A stretch of 64,000 nt of DNA, taken from positions 30,930 to 94,929 of the forward strand of contig JAJZFJ010000043.1 in NCBI GenBank assembly GCA_021805395.1, written 5' to 3'. This document shows, one piece after another, positions 53,093 to 61,121 of the stretch (the stretch's first letter is position 1; every line of letters starts with the position of its first letter). The position numbers were made by a program, and so were the translations under genes. The DNA is from a bacterium. GTDB taxonomy: Bacteria > Armatimonadota > Chthonomonadetes > Chthonomonadales > Chthonomonadaceae. Below the pieces are notes generated by a model that saw only the letters and a list, made by a program, of their open reading frames with translations, ran no database searches and had not been told where the DNA came from.

Positions 53093-55084
53093 ATGCCTCG
53101 CGACATACCACTATCTAACGGCAATTTGCTGGTAGCGTTCGATGACCGCTACAATTTACGTGAACTCTATTTCCCTTTTGTGGGGCAATATAATCATACA
53201 ATGGGATATCCCTCACGCTTTGGAGTTTGGTGCGATGGATATATGTCCTGGGTTGCGGATGATGGGTGGGAACGCAGCATTGACTATGAAGATGACACTC
53301 TTGTGACCCATGTGGAGTTAACGCACCATGGACTCGGACTTCGATTGATCTGTAATGACTGTGTAGACTGTAGTGCAGACGTCTATATGCGCAGAATTGA
53401 GGTTCACAATCTTCGCGGAGGTGAACGTGATGTCAGACTGTTCTGGCATCAGGATTTGAACATAGCCGGTTCCAGAGAAGGAGATACGGCATACTACGAC
53501 CCGACACGTCGATCCATTATTCATTATAAAGGTCAGCACTGGTTTTTAATGAACGCCTCCAATGGTCAGGAGAATGGGCTGTCCAGTTATGCCGTTGGCA
53601 TCATTGGCCACCATAAGGCTCAGGGTACCTGGCGCGATGCAGAGGATGGCTCACTTAGCAGGAATCCAATTGCCCAGGGGAGTGTGGATTCTGTTGGTAG
53701 AGTAATGATGCGTGTGAAGGAAAAATCTGTAGCTTATCAGTGGATTTGTGCTGGAAAAAATCTTGCCGAAGTCAGCAAGTTAAATGACGAAGTGCTTCAG
53801 GTAGGACCTGAAAATATTCTGCGCAGAGTGCGAACCTACTGGAAGTTCTGGGTTACTAAAGGTGATAATCCTGAAGAGCTTGATAAAGACATCCTGAAGT
53901 TCTACCATAGGAGCCTGCTGGTTCTCAGAACCCAGGTTGACAACAGAGGAGCAATTCTTGCTGCCAACGATTCGGATGTAATAGCTTACAACAGGGACTC
54001 ATACTGTTACTTATGGCCAAGAGATGGTGCGCTTGTTGCCCAGGCGCTGGATCTTGCTGGATACCATGAGCTAACGCGACGCTTTTTTACATTCTGTTCT
54101 AATGTGATAGATCCTGCTGGCTATTTCTGGCACAAGTATAATCCAGACGGAAGCGTTGGGTCATCGTGGCATCCATGGGCAGACAGTAAAGGGGACTTGC
54201 AGCTGCCTATTCAGGAGGATGAGACGGCGCTTGTGTTGTTTGCTTTGGGTAGACATTTCGACCGACAAAGCGATGTCGACTATCTGCGCGGCGTGTATCC
54301 TACGCTCATTCAGCCGGCTGCCGATTTCCTTGCATCGTTTCGTGACGAGTTTACAGGATTACCACAGATGTCATGGGATCTCTGGGAAGAACGAAGAGGC
54401 ACACATACTTTTACAGTTGCCAGTGTATGGGCTGGATTGATGGCTGCTTCCCGATTTGCTGACATCTTTAGTGATACCGAGCGTGCCCGCAGATATCGAC
54501 GCGCAGCAGAGGAGATAAAAGCTGGTCTGGAAAAGCATATCTTCTCAGAAGAGCACAACAGGTATCTGCGAGGAATACAGCTGGAGAACGGCCAAACGGA
54601 ACCGGACTTCATTACAGATTCAAGTGTGGTTGGTCTGTTTCTTTGTGGAATGCTAGGGCCAGACGATGAGAGAATGCGATCTACAATGCGAAACTATGAG
54701 GAGAGACTCACGGTTAAAACGCATGTGGGTGGCGTAGCCAGATATGAAAATGACTGCTACTACCAGATTAGTGGTGACATCCATAATGTGCCAGGTAATC
54801 CGTGGTTTATATGCACATTATGGTTAGCACAGTGGAAGATAGAAGCTGCTCGCTGTATTGAAGATCTGGTGGAGGCAGAAGATGTTCTGCGCTGGGTTGC
54901 GAGACATGCACTGAAAAGCGGTGTACTGGCTGAACAGATCAACCCATATAGCGGCACTCCAATCTCGGTCTCACCACTAACCTGGTCTCATGCAAGCTAT
55001 GTCTCTACGGTTTGCCAGCTTAGAGATAAGCGAAGACTCTTACTATCTACAGATGAGTCTGACTACGAGGATTTGGCAGCGTAA
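53093..55084 (+). CDS. GH15-type glycoside hydrolase (glucoamylase-like)
   Basis: 663 residues, no signal peptide, so probably cytosolic. Residues 1-270 form the N-terminal beta-sandwich domain of the family (PLSNGNLLVAFDDRYNLRELYFPFVGQYNHT), and about 290-640 the (alpha/alpha)6 barrel: SYCYLWPRDGALVAQALDLAGY, QEDETALVLFALGRHF, MSWDLWEERRGTHTFTVASVWAGL (Glu near 431, the general acid position), EPDFITDSSVVGLFL, and LAEQINPYSGTPISVSPLTWSHASYV (second catalytic Glu). The family acts on alpha-glucans such as glycogen, starch, maltooligosaccharides or trehalose; the substrate is not evident. It stands alone, followed by two inverted repeats. Confidence 0.9.
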   Translation: MPRDIPLSNGNLLVAFDDRYNLRELYFPFVGQYNHTMGYPSRFGVWCDGYMSWVADDGWERSIDYEDDTLVTHVELTHHGLGLRLICNDCVDCSADVYMRRIEVHNLRGGERDVRLFWHQDLNIAGSREGDTAYYDPTRRSIIHYKGQHWFLMNASNGQENGLSSYAVGIIGHHKAQGTWRDAEDGSLSRNPIAQGSVDSVGRVMMRVKEKSVAYQWICAGKNLAEVSKLNDEVLQVGPENILRRVRTYWKFWVTKGDNPEELDKDILKFYHRSLLVLRTQVDNRGAILAANDSDVIAYNRDSYCYLWPRDGALVAQALDLAGYHELTRRFFTFCSNVIDPAGYFWHKYNPDGSVGSSWHPWADSKGDLQLPIQEDETALVLFALGRHFDRQSDVDYLRGVYPTLIQPAADFLASFRDEFTGLPQMSWDLWEERRGTHTFTVASVWAGLMAASRFADIFSDTERARRYRRAAEEIKAGLEKHIFSEEHNRYLRGIQLENGQTEPDFITDSSVVGLFLCGMLGPDDERMRSTMRNYEERLTVKTHVGGVARYENDCYYQISGDIHNVPGNPWFICTLWLAQWKIEAARCIEDLVEAEDVLRWVARHALKSGVLAEQINPYSGTPISVSPLTWSHASYVSTVCQLRDKRRLLLSTDESDYEDLAA

Positions 55085-55107
55085 GCTTCCGGGTAATAAG
55101 GAGAGAA

Positions 55108-55146
55108 GTTCAGGTAGCCATGATCAACCGGTCGGGTTACCTGAAC
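55108..55146. terminator. Hairpin downstream of the GH15 gene
   Basis: GTTCAGGTAGCC (55108-55119) pairs with GGTTACCTGAAC (55135-55146), 12 bp with one G-U and a 15-base loop, 24 bases after the GH15 stop. No U-run on the plus strand, so termination is inferred from position. Confidence 0.45.
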
Positions 55147-55358
55147 GCATAATATGGAGGAATGTAGACACCTGCAGCACAAATCGCAATGATGTAGTAA
55201 ATCGGGTTCCACTTTAGCTCCAACTCATATGGCAACAGGTTACTGATGAATCTATTTTATGGTGAGCTTGAGGCACATAAAAGGAATCCTCTAGGTCATA
55301 ATGGCTCTTTTGAGCTGTTTCCATGCTGCGAAAGCCCGATGAAGCCATACAGACAAAG

Positions 55359-55401
55359 AATTCCATAGCTTACTGACTGCTAAGAAGTAAGCTATGGAAT
55401 T
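55359..55401. repeat. 16-bp perfect inverted repeat
   Basis: AATTCCATAGCTTACT (55359-55374) and AGTAAGCTATGGAATT (55386-55401) are exact reverse complements with an 11-base spacer. It lies midway between convergent genes. No T-run is present on either side, so it may be a bidirectional terminator without a U-tail, a protein-binding palindrome or a mobile-element footprint. Confidence 0.6.
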
Positions 55402-55496
55402 AAACTGCAGGGGCTATTCAGCTATCGACTTTAGTGTTCTCGGTGTAGATCACTAGTATTCTCTTGCACAACATTCGCAAATTACTGTTCTCAGTC

Positions 55497-56354
55497 TTAG
55501 TTTACACCAGATAGGGTGCCTCCGAGGTGACCTGTGATTGAGAGAATGATAACAGTAATGAAAGCTACTGTGAGATATCCTGGTGTGATCTCCTGGTTCT
55601 TCTTTCTCTGAAACGCCAGAATGAGCATGAGCACTGTTGTAACGCATGCCAGTATAAGATGGTAAAGTGCTACACCTGTGAGGGGTGTTCCACTAAAGCC
55701 GCCGAATACGAAGTGCCATGCCAAAAGTCCGGTAATAACTGAGAGCGGTGCAGTTATCGCTGCACCAATGAGGCATAGATAACCGGCATATGCCATTTGA
55801 GTATTCTTTTTCCACCATGCGAGGATATCCAGGAGAAACCCAAACACGAACAGTGCAATTGGAAAGTGCGTTATCACTGGATGCTGGGCATGTTTAGGGA
55901 AAGCCAGCTTGATGATCTGCTGCATAAGGGTTGGAGATGCAGCGGCAGCAGTAGTAGAAGTCGTTGCTGGAGCAGCGGCTGATACTGCAGGCTTTGTTCC
56001 TTTGGGCGGATGTATGCTGGGATCACCTGGAGGAACATCAGCGGCGAAATCCTGCGCAACGGTAAAGCCAGTGCCATCGGGATCCACATTGTCTACAGAA
56101 TGCAGAATTTGTGATGTCAACATTCCAGTATTGGCCTTGTTGAGTGCGCCTTGCAATACTTTTCCGTAGGGGTTGAGAGTTGGGGGACCACCCAGATGGC
56201 AGAGTCCACAAGAGTTCAGTTCATTATCAATTCGTCCACCGGACTTTATCTGATAAGTTTCCCGCACAATTGGGGGAAATGTTGGCTTTGCATATGCTCC
56301 AATAGAAGTTAAAACTCCTAATAGCAAGACGAGGAATAATTTGGATCGATACAA
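55497..56354 (-). CDS. Cytochrome c-type domain fused to DUF2231 membrane domain
   Basis: 285 residues. Signal peptide (LFLVLLLGVLTSIGAYA), then a haem c motif CGLCHLGGP (about 49-57) in the pattern CxxCH with LNPYGKVLQGAL downstream; a Pro/Ala/Ser linker at about 110-140 (KPAVSAAAPATTSTTAAAAS); then a four-helix DUF2231 membrane part: HPVITHFPIALFVFGFLLDILAW, YAGYLCLIGAAITAPLSVITGLLAW, LYHLILACVTTVLMLILAF and LTVAFITVIILSITGHLGG. The His residues at the helix ends (HPVITHFP, TGHLGG) could bind haem. It looks like a periplasmic electron carrier joined to a membrane cytochrome-like domain. Not in any known operon here. Confidence 0.75.
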   Translation of the reverse strand: MYRSKLFLVLLLGVLTSIGAYAKPTFPPIVRETYQIKSGGRIDNELNSCGLCHLGGPPTLNPYGKVLQGALNKANTGMLTSQILHSVDNVDPDGTGFTVAQDFAADVPPGDPSIHPPKGTKPAVSAAAPATTSTTAAAASPTLMQQIIKLAFPKHAQHPVITHFPIALFVFGFLLDILAWWKKNTQMAYAGYLCLIGAAITAPLSVITGLLAWHFVFGGFSGTPLTGVALYHLILACVTTVLMLILAFQRKKNQEITPGYLTVAFITVIILSITGHLGGTLSGVN

Positions 56355-56679
56355 GGATTAACTCCCTTATTTTGAATTTATATGGCAACTTCACAAAAGT
56401 CATTCTTTCTATTTCATGAAGGTTGGGAATATTAAAGCCTCTTGAAAATGTATTGGGAAATACAAATTAGAGACGATGCTTCTTTGAGGTGGGATATTTA
56501 GAAATGGGCTGACAGGATCATAAAACTGCAAAGAAGTTAGTACAGTATACTGCAATTGATGAATGATTAGTATTCTGAAATGGCTATTGTATGATTTAAG
56601 TATTAAACAGTAGGTTTGACAGAAAAAGGATGCTGGCACATAAATACACCCTGCCAGCATCCTTTTAATAGTGCAGAAG
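56355..56679. other. Intergenic region with a bidirectional terminator
   Basis: 325 bases between the NlpC/P60 gene and the cytochrome-DUF2231 gene, both leftward. It contains the terminator at 56624-56666 and otherwise AT-rich DNA that should hold the promoter of the cytochrome gene. No gene seen; a long frame in this stretch has no ribosome-binding site. Confidence 0.5.
56624..56666. terminator. Bidirectional intrinsic terminator
   Basis: AAAAGGATGCTGGCA (56624-56638) pairs with TGCCAGCATCCTTTT (56652-56666), 15 bp perfect with a 13-base loop. T-runs follow on both strands (CCTTTTTCTG leftward, CCTTTTAATA rightward). It lies 14 bp after the stop of the NlpC/P60 gene and is the clearest terminator in the window. 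Confidence 0.85.
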
Positions 56680-57816
56680 CTATTTGCGACGGACGAAACG
56701 ACGTGCGCCTCTGTACGCTCTTTCATAGTAGGGCTCATTTAAGCTGCTTATGCACACACCTACACCAGGACGTGCCGCCTGAATAAACTTGCCGTGACCT
56801 ATATAGATTCCCACGTGGGAGATTCCAGGTGCCACTGTGTGAAAGAACACCAGATCACCAGGTTTTAGCTGATCTTTAGGTACTGGATGACCCATCTGGT
56901 ATTGAGCAGCTGCGTTGTGTGGTAGATGCACACCCTCTTTGCTCATAATGAAACGCGTGAAGCCGGAACAATCGAACCCATCGCGTCCGGTTCCCCCGTA
57001 GACATAGGCTTCACCTCTGTAGGAGAAAGCATCCCTCACGATATCCTGCCTGATTCTGGATACTCGGGAGAACGCGTGATGATAGCCATGCTTGTGTGTT
57101 ACTTCTGCTAACTCTGCACTGCGGTGTCCAGAATGCTTATTCTCTGCAAGCTGCCGATCATGCTCAAGCACATGCTCATGGTGTAATCTCATCTCACGAA
57201 TATGCAATCTGTGCAGACGTGCCAGGGCTATCTGGTGATGACGAGCCTCTTTTTTGTATAGACGCTGCAGATGAGCCATTGCCAGTTCATGTTCATGTCT
57301 GGATTCAATTCTCTTCCGTCTGACAGATACATTTCTGGCGATGGTTTTTGGATGTTTACTTATCGATACGAAGTCTTCGTTAATCCATCCTCGCGCGCCA
57401 TTATCAAGCTCTACCTGTGCCCAGCCATGCTTGAGGGCAGTGACATGAACACGGTCGTACTTGTCTACAAGAGTTTCACGGTGGAATCTTTTCCCTGGGC
57501 CGGTTCTCACGTCTACACGGTTTGTATTGAGAACTCCAGTTGTATCAATATCAGGGTTAACCCACTCGTGTCGGGGTGGCGGAGGCACAATCAAGAGCAT
57601 GTGATGTGGTAGGTCATTTGGATCGTGAATATGATTCGCCTCTTCAACCATTCGAACGGTTGTGTGGAATCTCTCTGCGAATCCAATCAGGGTTTCATGT
57701 GTTTTAAGGTGGGATCTTTGTATAGCTAGAGCTGGTGATATAGAGACATAGGATAGGAGAGCAGAAGCAGATGTTGCAAGTGCAACTCTCGCCATCCTGG
57801 CTTTGAGTTCTGTCAA
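56680..57816 (-). CDS. LysM/SH3/NlpC-P60 cell-wall hydrolase
   Basis: 378 residues from TTG 57816 with GGAGG 11 bases upstream. Signal peptide (VALATSASALLSYVSISPALA), a LysM-like segment (HETLIGFAERFHTTVRMVEEANHI, about 39-62), an SH3b domain (VLNTNRVDVRTGPGKRFHRETLVDKYDRVHVTALKHGWAQVEL), a His/Arg-rich helical stretch at about 165-245, and the NlpC/P60 domain: YVYGGTGRDGFDCSGFTRFIM with the catalytic Cys, LKPGDLVFFHTVAPGISHVGIYIGHGKFIQAARP with the catalytic His. It should cut peptide cross-links in peptidoglycan, probably D-Glu to diamino acid bonds. The third polar residue is Gln instead of the usual His or Asn-type residue. Confidence 0.88.
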   Translation of the reverse strand: MTELKARMARVALATSASALLSYVSISPALAIQRSHLKTHETLIGFAERFHTTVRMVEEANHIHDPNDLPHHMLLIVPPPPRHEWVNPDIDTTGVLNTNRVDVRTGPGKRFHRETLVDKYDRVHVTALKHGWAQVELDNGARGWINEDFVSISKHPKTIARNVSVRRKRIESRHEHELAMAHLQRLYKKEARHHQIALARLHRLHIREMRLHHEHVLEHDRQLAENKHSGHRSAELAEVTHKHGYHHAFSRVSRIRQDIVRDAFSYRGEAYVYGGTGRDGFDCSGFTRFIMSKEGVHLPHNAAAQYQMGHPVPKDQLKPGDLVFFHTVAPGISHVGIYIGHGKFIQAARPGVGVCISSLNEPYYERAYRGARRFVRRK

Positions 57817-58260
57817 GACGATAATTTCCTCCCGTTTGTACTTGTCAGTTCAAACCTGACAGAAGATATTCACCTGTAATTTGTAACAGCTTTGGTGGCT
57901 ATCTGTTCAATTCGGGTTTTGATAGATGTCAGTAATGTGAAAGACATCATATTGGAAGTCTGGCGTCATGACCACGACAACGCAACAATAATAGCCTATT
58001 CAGAAGATTATGTCAACTCCTATTTTTGGATTTGGAATTCAAATGAGGTCAAATGCCGGGTATAAGGGAAATCCAATACCAGACGTGCTTGTGCCATGCT
58101 CTCTGAGGTAACTACTTTCATCCTTAGAATTATCGGATATTTCTATCAAAGAATTTAGATCCTGTGCAAAATGAAACTTAGTAAAGGGATCGATCATCTT
58201 GAGGATAGTCATTTTCTGGCAGTATGATGCTCTGATATGCTGTCCATACATAAAATAATC
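57817..58260. other. Intergenic and leader region upstream of the NlpC/P60 gene
   Basis: 444 bases. It contains the promoter at 57988-58016 and an unusually long predicted 5' leader of about 165 bases with a 6-7-bp hairpin (CTGTCAG with CTGACAG) near the ribosome-binding site. I compared it by eye with the c-di-AMP (ydaO) riboswitch pattern and saw no match. A 70-codon minus-strand frame at 58039-58251 has no ribosome-binding site and was not called. Confidence 0.5.
57988..58016 (-). promoter_or_regulatory. Sigma70-type promoter of the NlpC/P60 gene
   Basis: TTGACA (complement of 58011-58016), spacer of 17, TATTAT (complement of 57988-57993) on the minus strand. It is close to the consensus. 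The start should be near 57981, giving a leader of about 165 bases. Confidence 0.75.
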
Positions 58261-58989
58261 TTACGAACCTGTTGATGCATAGTGTTTTTCACCAATGCTC
58301 CATATCACAAGTGATAAAACGAGAAAGAGGATGCCTCCAAGTGGCATCACGTATGATAAATAGTTCAGATGCCCGCTTTTAATCATACTTTTAACCGGAT
58401 AATAGCCGCTGAATGCCAGAGGCACTACCCATGTGAAGAGAATGATGAGCCATCCGGGATAGATAGACAGAGGGAATGAGGCTGTTTCAACTCCTCCATA
58501 TGTGAGAGCGTTCACTATCTCTGGAGTATTGACTGTATAGAAAGTGAGTGTTGCCGAGAGAATGAGTAATCCGGCGAAAGTGCATGTTGTACCAACAAGC
58601 ATCATGCCCACCAGAGCTATGTCCCATATATTCAGGTTCAAATGCCACACTGCCCAGATTAGTACAATCCCAGCCTGTAACAGGCGGCCGATTCTTAACA
58701 GCTGTACCTCGTAGGATGCTACCTGAAGTGCTGTGGAGTATGGACGAAGCAGGTAACGGTCGAAATCTCCCCGTTTAACAATATCGGAGAACTTATCGAA
58801 ACCTCGGCACGTGGCATCTGCAACCGCAAAGCTGCTTCCCACGATCCCGTAAAGCAGAGCTACCTGTGAAAGAGACCATCCCTGAATGCTGCCAAAACGG
58901 TGGAACAGAGCTATCACTGCGATAAATTCCAGGCCAGTGGTAAGAAATTGCCCAAATGTTAATAAACAAAAGGAAGCTTTATACTGCAT
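58261..58989 (-). CDS. ABC-2 family exporter permease (COG3694-like)
   Basis: 242 residues from ATG 58989, with six hydrophobic helices; the family motif around DFDRYLLRPYSTALQVASYEVQLLRIGRLLQAG lies after helix 2, and a last helix sits at GGILFLVLSLVIWSIG. In-frame codons upstream of the ATG give LALNLYANLAGASYRSQ, which looks like the family N-terminus, and AAGGGGG stands 9 bases before an ATT at 59043; the protein may really begin there with a rare start codon. It is the last gene of a three-gene ABC-2 exporter unit; the exported compound is unknown. Confidence 0.85.
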   Translation of the reverse strand: MQYKASFCLLTFGQFLTTGLEFIAVIALFHRFGSIQGWSLSQVALLYGIVGSSFAVADATCRGFDKFSDIVKRGDFDRYLLRPYSTALQVASYEVQLLRIGRLLQAGIVLIWAVWHLNLNIWDIALVGMMLVGTTCTFAGLLILSATLTFYTVNTPEIVNALTYGGVETASFPLSIYPGWLIILFTWVVPLAFSGYYPVKSMIKSGHLNYLSYVMPLGGILFLVLSLVIWSIGEKHYASTGS

Positions 58990-59048
58990 CTGGCTTCGAT
59001 AGGAGGCACCTGCAAGGTTTGCATATAGGTTTAAGGCTAAAATCTGGA

Positions 59049-59858
59049 TTATCCCCCTTGTACTTCGAATCGGCTGACTGCGATTCGCATAAGAGATCGC
59101 CCGGTGAAAATGAGCAATGCTATCCAGATGAGAGCATGTATATAAAGAAAGAGTGTCTGGGTTTCTGTTGTCAGACCCAGATATATTCTCACCGGAGTAT
59201 CTATCAGATCACGAAAAGGTAGGAAATCTATAAACGACTGTAACGGCAAGGGTAAAAAGGTGAGGGGAATGAGCATTCCCGATGCAAAGTTTGAGATTGC
59301 AGGCACTACCCTTTGAATTCCATCTCCTACAATCGTAAAAAGCAGAGATACATTGAGAAGTGTTGTTATAGCTGCCGCAAGCAGAATAGCGAGTATGAGA
59401 GCAATGAACCACTCAAAACCTGTTACGATTGAATATGGCAGCTGGAGACCCAGGAAGAGGGAAGCTACCAGGAATATGGGGGCTGATCTCATTGCAGTAG
59501 GGATGCTATGACCTGCCAGAGCGCGAATATACCATGCCCAAAACAGATCTACAGGTCTCAGCAGTTCATACACCACGGTGCCTTGATGTACCATTGCTCT
59601 GATTTCTGGATCCACGTTCCACGGCATAATTCGTATGAAAGCCTGCACCAGCCAGAGATAAGTCACTGTTTGAGCCAGAGTCATTGAAAGATGGGCTGTC
59701 CCTGCTTTATAGAAGGCTGTAAAGATAGCCACTCGCACTAATCCCCAGAATATCTGAGTACACATTCCAAAAATAGCAGCTGCACGATACTGCGTCTCTA
59801 ATCTTAATCTTGCACCTATCAGTGCAAGATAGGGGACCATGTACCTATTGCGAGACAT
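59049..59858 (-). CDS. ABC-2 family exporter permease (COG4587-like)
   Basis: About 269 residues from ATG 59858, which has GAGAG 8 bases upstream; longer and shorter in-frame starts exist at 59897 and 59840. Six hydrophobic helices: FGMCTQIFWGLVRVAIFTAF, VTYLWLVQAFIRIM, the re-entrant region RAMVHQGTVVYELLRPVDLFWAWYIRALAG, then IVTGFEWFIALILAILLAAAITTLLNVSL, VPAISNFASGMLIPLTFLPLP, and LFLYIHALIWIALLIFTG. It overlaps the ATPase gene by 14 bp and is followed by the second permease, so the pair forms a heterodimer. Confidence 0.85.
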   Translation of the reverse strand: MSRNRYMVPYLALIGARLRLETQYRAAAIFGMCTQIFWGLVRVAIFTAFYKAGTAHLSMTLAQTVTYLWLVQAFIRIMPWNVDPEIRAMVHQGTVVYELLRPVDLFWAWYIRALAGHSIPTAMRSAPIFLVASLFLGLQLPYSIVTGFEWFIALILAILLAAAITTLLNVSLLFTIVGDGIQRVVPAISNFASGMLIPLTFLPLPLQSFIDFLPFRDLIDTPVRIYLGLTTETQTLFLYIHALIWIALLIFTGRSLMRIAVSRFEVQGG

Positions 59859-60840
59859 TGGGGATCTCTCTGTAGATATGTGCAATGATCTCCTCAATGG
59901 GCGGATCTTGAATTAGGATATCTACCAGTGTAGTTCGAGAGGCAATACATGAAATAATCTCTGTTACAGGCAGTACGTCAGGATCAAACTCAATCCAGTA
60001 TTGCTTGCCTTCATTACGTAGAAGTCTTGATCCCTCTGGCAAAGGAAAGTCAACACTCTCCTGAAGCTCTACAATCATCCATTTTTCTTGAGCAACACGT
60101 TTTCGCAGTTGCGTGAGTGTCCCATCAGACAGGATGCAGCCACCTCCAATTACTATGACTCTTTGGCACAAAGCTTCAATATCGTCCATGTCATGCGTAG
60201 TAAGAATGACTGTTACACCGTTATCCCGATTGATTCGCAGTACAAAATTTCGAAGTGACTGTTTTGACAGTGCATCCAGCCCTATTGTGGGCTCATCTAA
60301 AAACAGGATCTCTGGATTATGCAGTAGAGAAGCAACCAGGTCGCATCGCATTCTCTGTCCCAAGCTCAACTGACGAACAGGTGTTCCGAGTAGTGGCTCA
60401 ATTTCCATCAGATGGATCATCTCATCCATTCGAACTTTGAATGCATGGGACGGAATTGAATAGATGTTTTTCAGCAGCTCAAATGACTCCATAACTGGCA
60501 AATCCCACCAGAGTTGAGTTCTTTGACCAAACACAACACCAATCTTTCTGACATATTTTTTTCTATCTTCCCATGGAACCAGCCCCATCACTTTACATCT
60601 GCCGCTCTCTGGCACAAGAATACCTGAGAGAATTTTTACAGTGGTGGATTTACCTGCTCCATTAGGTCCAATATAGCCAACCAGCTCTCCTTTTTGGAGT
60701 GAAAATGAGATACCATTTAGAGCGTTATGAGTGCGATATTTCCTGGATACCAGCCCTTTTATCGCGCCGAGAGTACCATGTGTGGGTTCAGCAATTCGGA
60801 AAGTTTTACGGAGATTTTCAACCTCTATTTGAGGTGTCAT
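59845..60840 (-). CDS. ABC-2 exporter ATP-binding protein (COG4586-like)
   Basis: 331 residues. Walker A GPNGAGKSTTVKILSG (about 58-73), IGVVFGQRTQLWWDLPVMESFELLKNIY (the Q-loop region typical of this subfamily), signature LSLGQRMRCDLVASLLHNPEILFLDEPTIGLDALSK, and H-loop TTHDMDDIEAL. The C-terminal 80 residues form a regulatory domain. Gene order ATPase, permease, permease is that of uncharacterised ABC-2 exporters; in some bacteria these carry antibiotics or lipids. Confidence 0.93.
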   Translation of the reverse strand: MTPQIEVENLRKTFRIAEPTHGTLGAIKGLVSRKYRTHNALNGISFSLQKGELVGYIGPNGAGKSTTVKILSGILVPESGRCKVMGLVPWEDRKKYVRKIGVVFGQRTQLWWDLPVMESFELLKNIYSIPSHAFKVRMDEMIHLMEIEPLLGTPVRQLSLGQRMRCDLVASLLHNPEILFLDEPTIGLDALSKQSLRNFVLRINRDNGVTVILTTHDMDDIEALCQRVIVIGGGCILSDGTLTQLRKRVAQEKWMIVELQESVDFPLPEGSRLLRNEGKQYWIEFDPDVLPVTEIISCIASRTTLVDILIQDPPIEEIIAHIYREIPNVSQ

Positions 60841-61121
60841 AACAGGTGCTCCAAAGCATAAAAACTGGAAGTAATAGATCTAAGAGATTGGTAATAATTA
60901 GTCTTGTGAATATCGTGAAGAACTATCACACAGACTTAGAGACATAGTCAAGTTACAGCTCGTTTCACAAAGCTAATGCCAATTATTTCCTCATCTTCAG
61001 CCTGCTTTTTGGTGCAAAGTATATTACTCTTGTTACATCATATACTCGAACACCTCTTTAATGCAGGGAGTTAGTACGTCTTTACAGAATAGGCAGTTAG
61101 TAAGATTGGGAGGTGTTGTGT

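Larger units (their letters stand above)
55085..55496. other. Intergenic region between convergent genes with two inverted repeats
   Basis: About 410 bases between the GH15 gene and the leftward cytochrome/DUF2231 gene. It holds two inverted repeats (55108-55146 and 55359-55401) and no convincing gene; a weak frame at 55453-55647 lies antisense to the cytochrome gene. Termination of both transcripts is the likely job. Confidence 0.45.

Noticed and set aside
57817..57981. c-di-AMP (ydaO) riboswitch in the NlpC/P60 leader
   Set aside because: Fragments such as AACCCGAAT look similar, but the conserved blocks are not in the right order.
58039..58251. 70-codon frame downstream of the ABC-2 permease
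   Set aside because: No ribosome-binding site, no family pattern, and it contains the NlpC/P60 promoter region at its edge.
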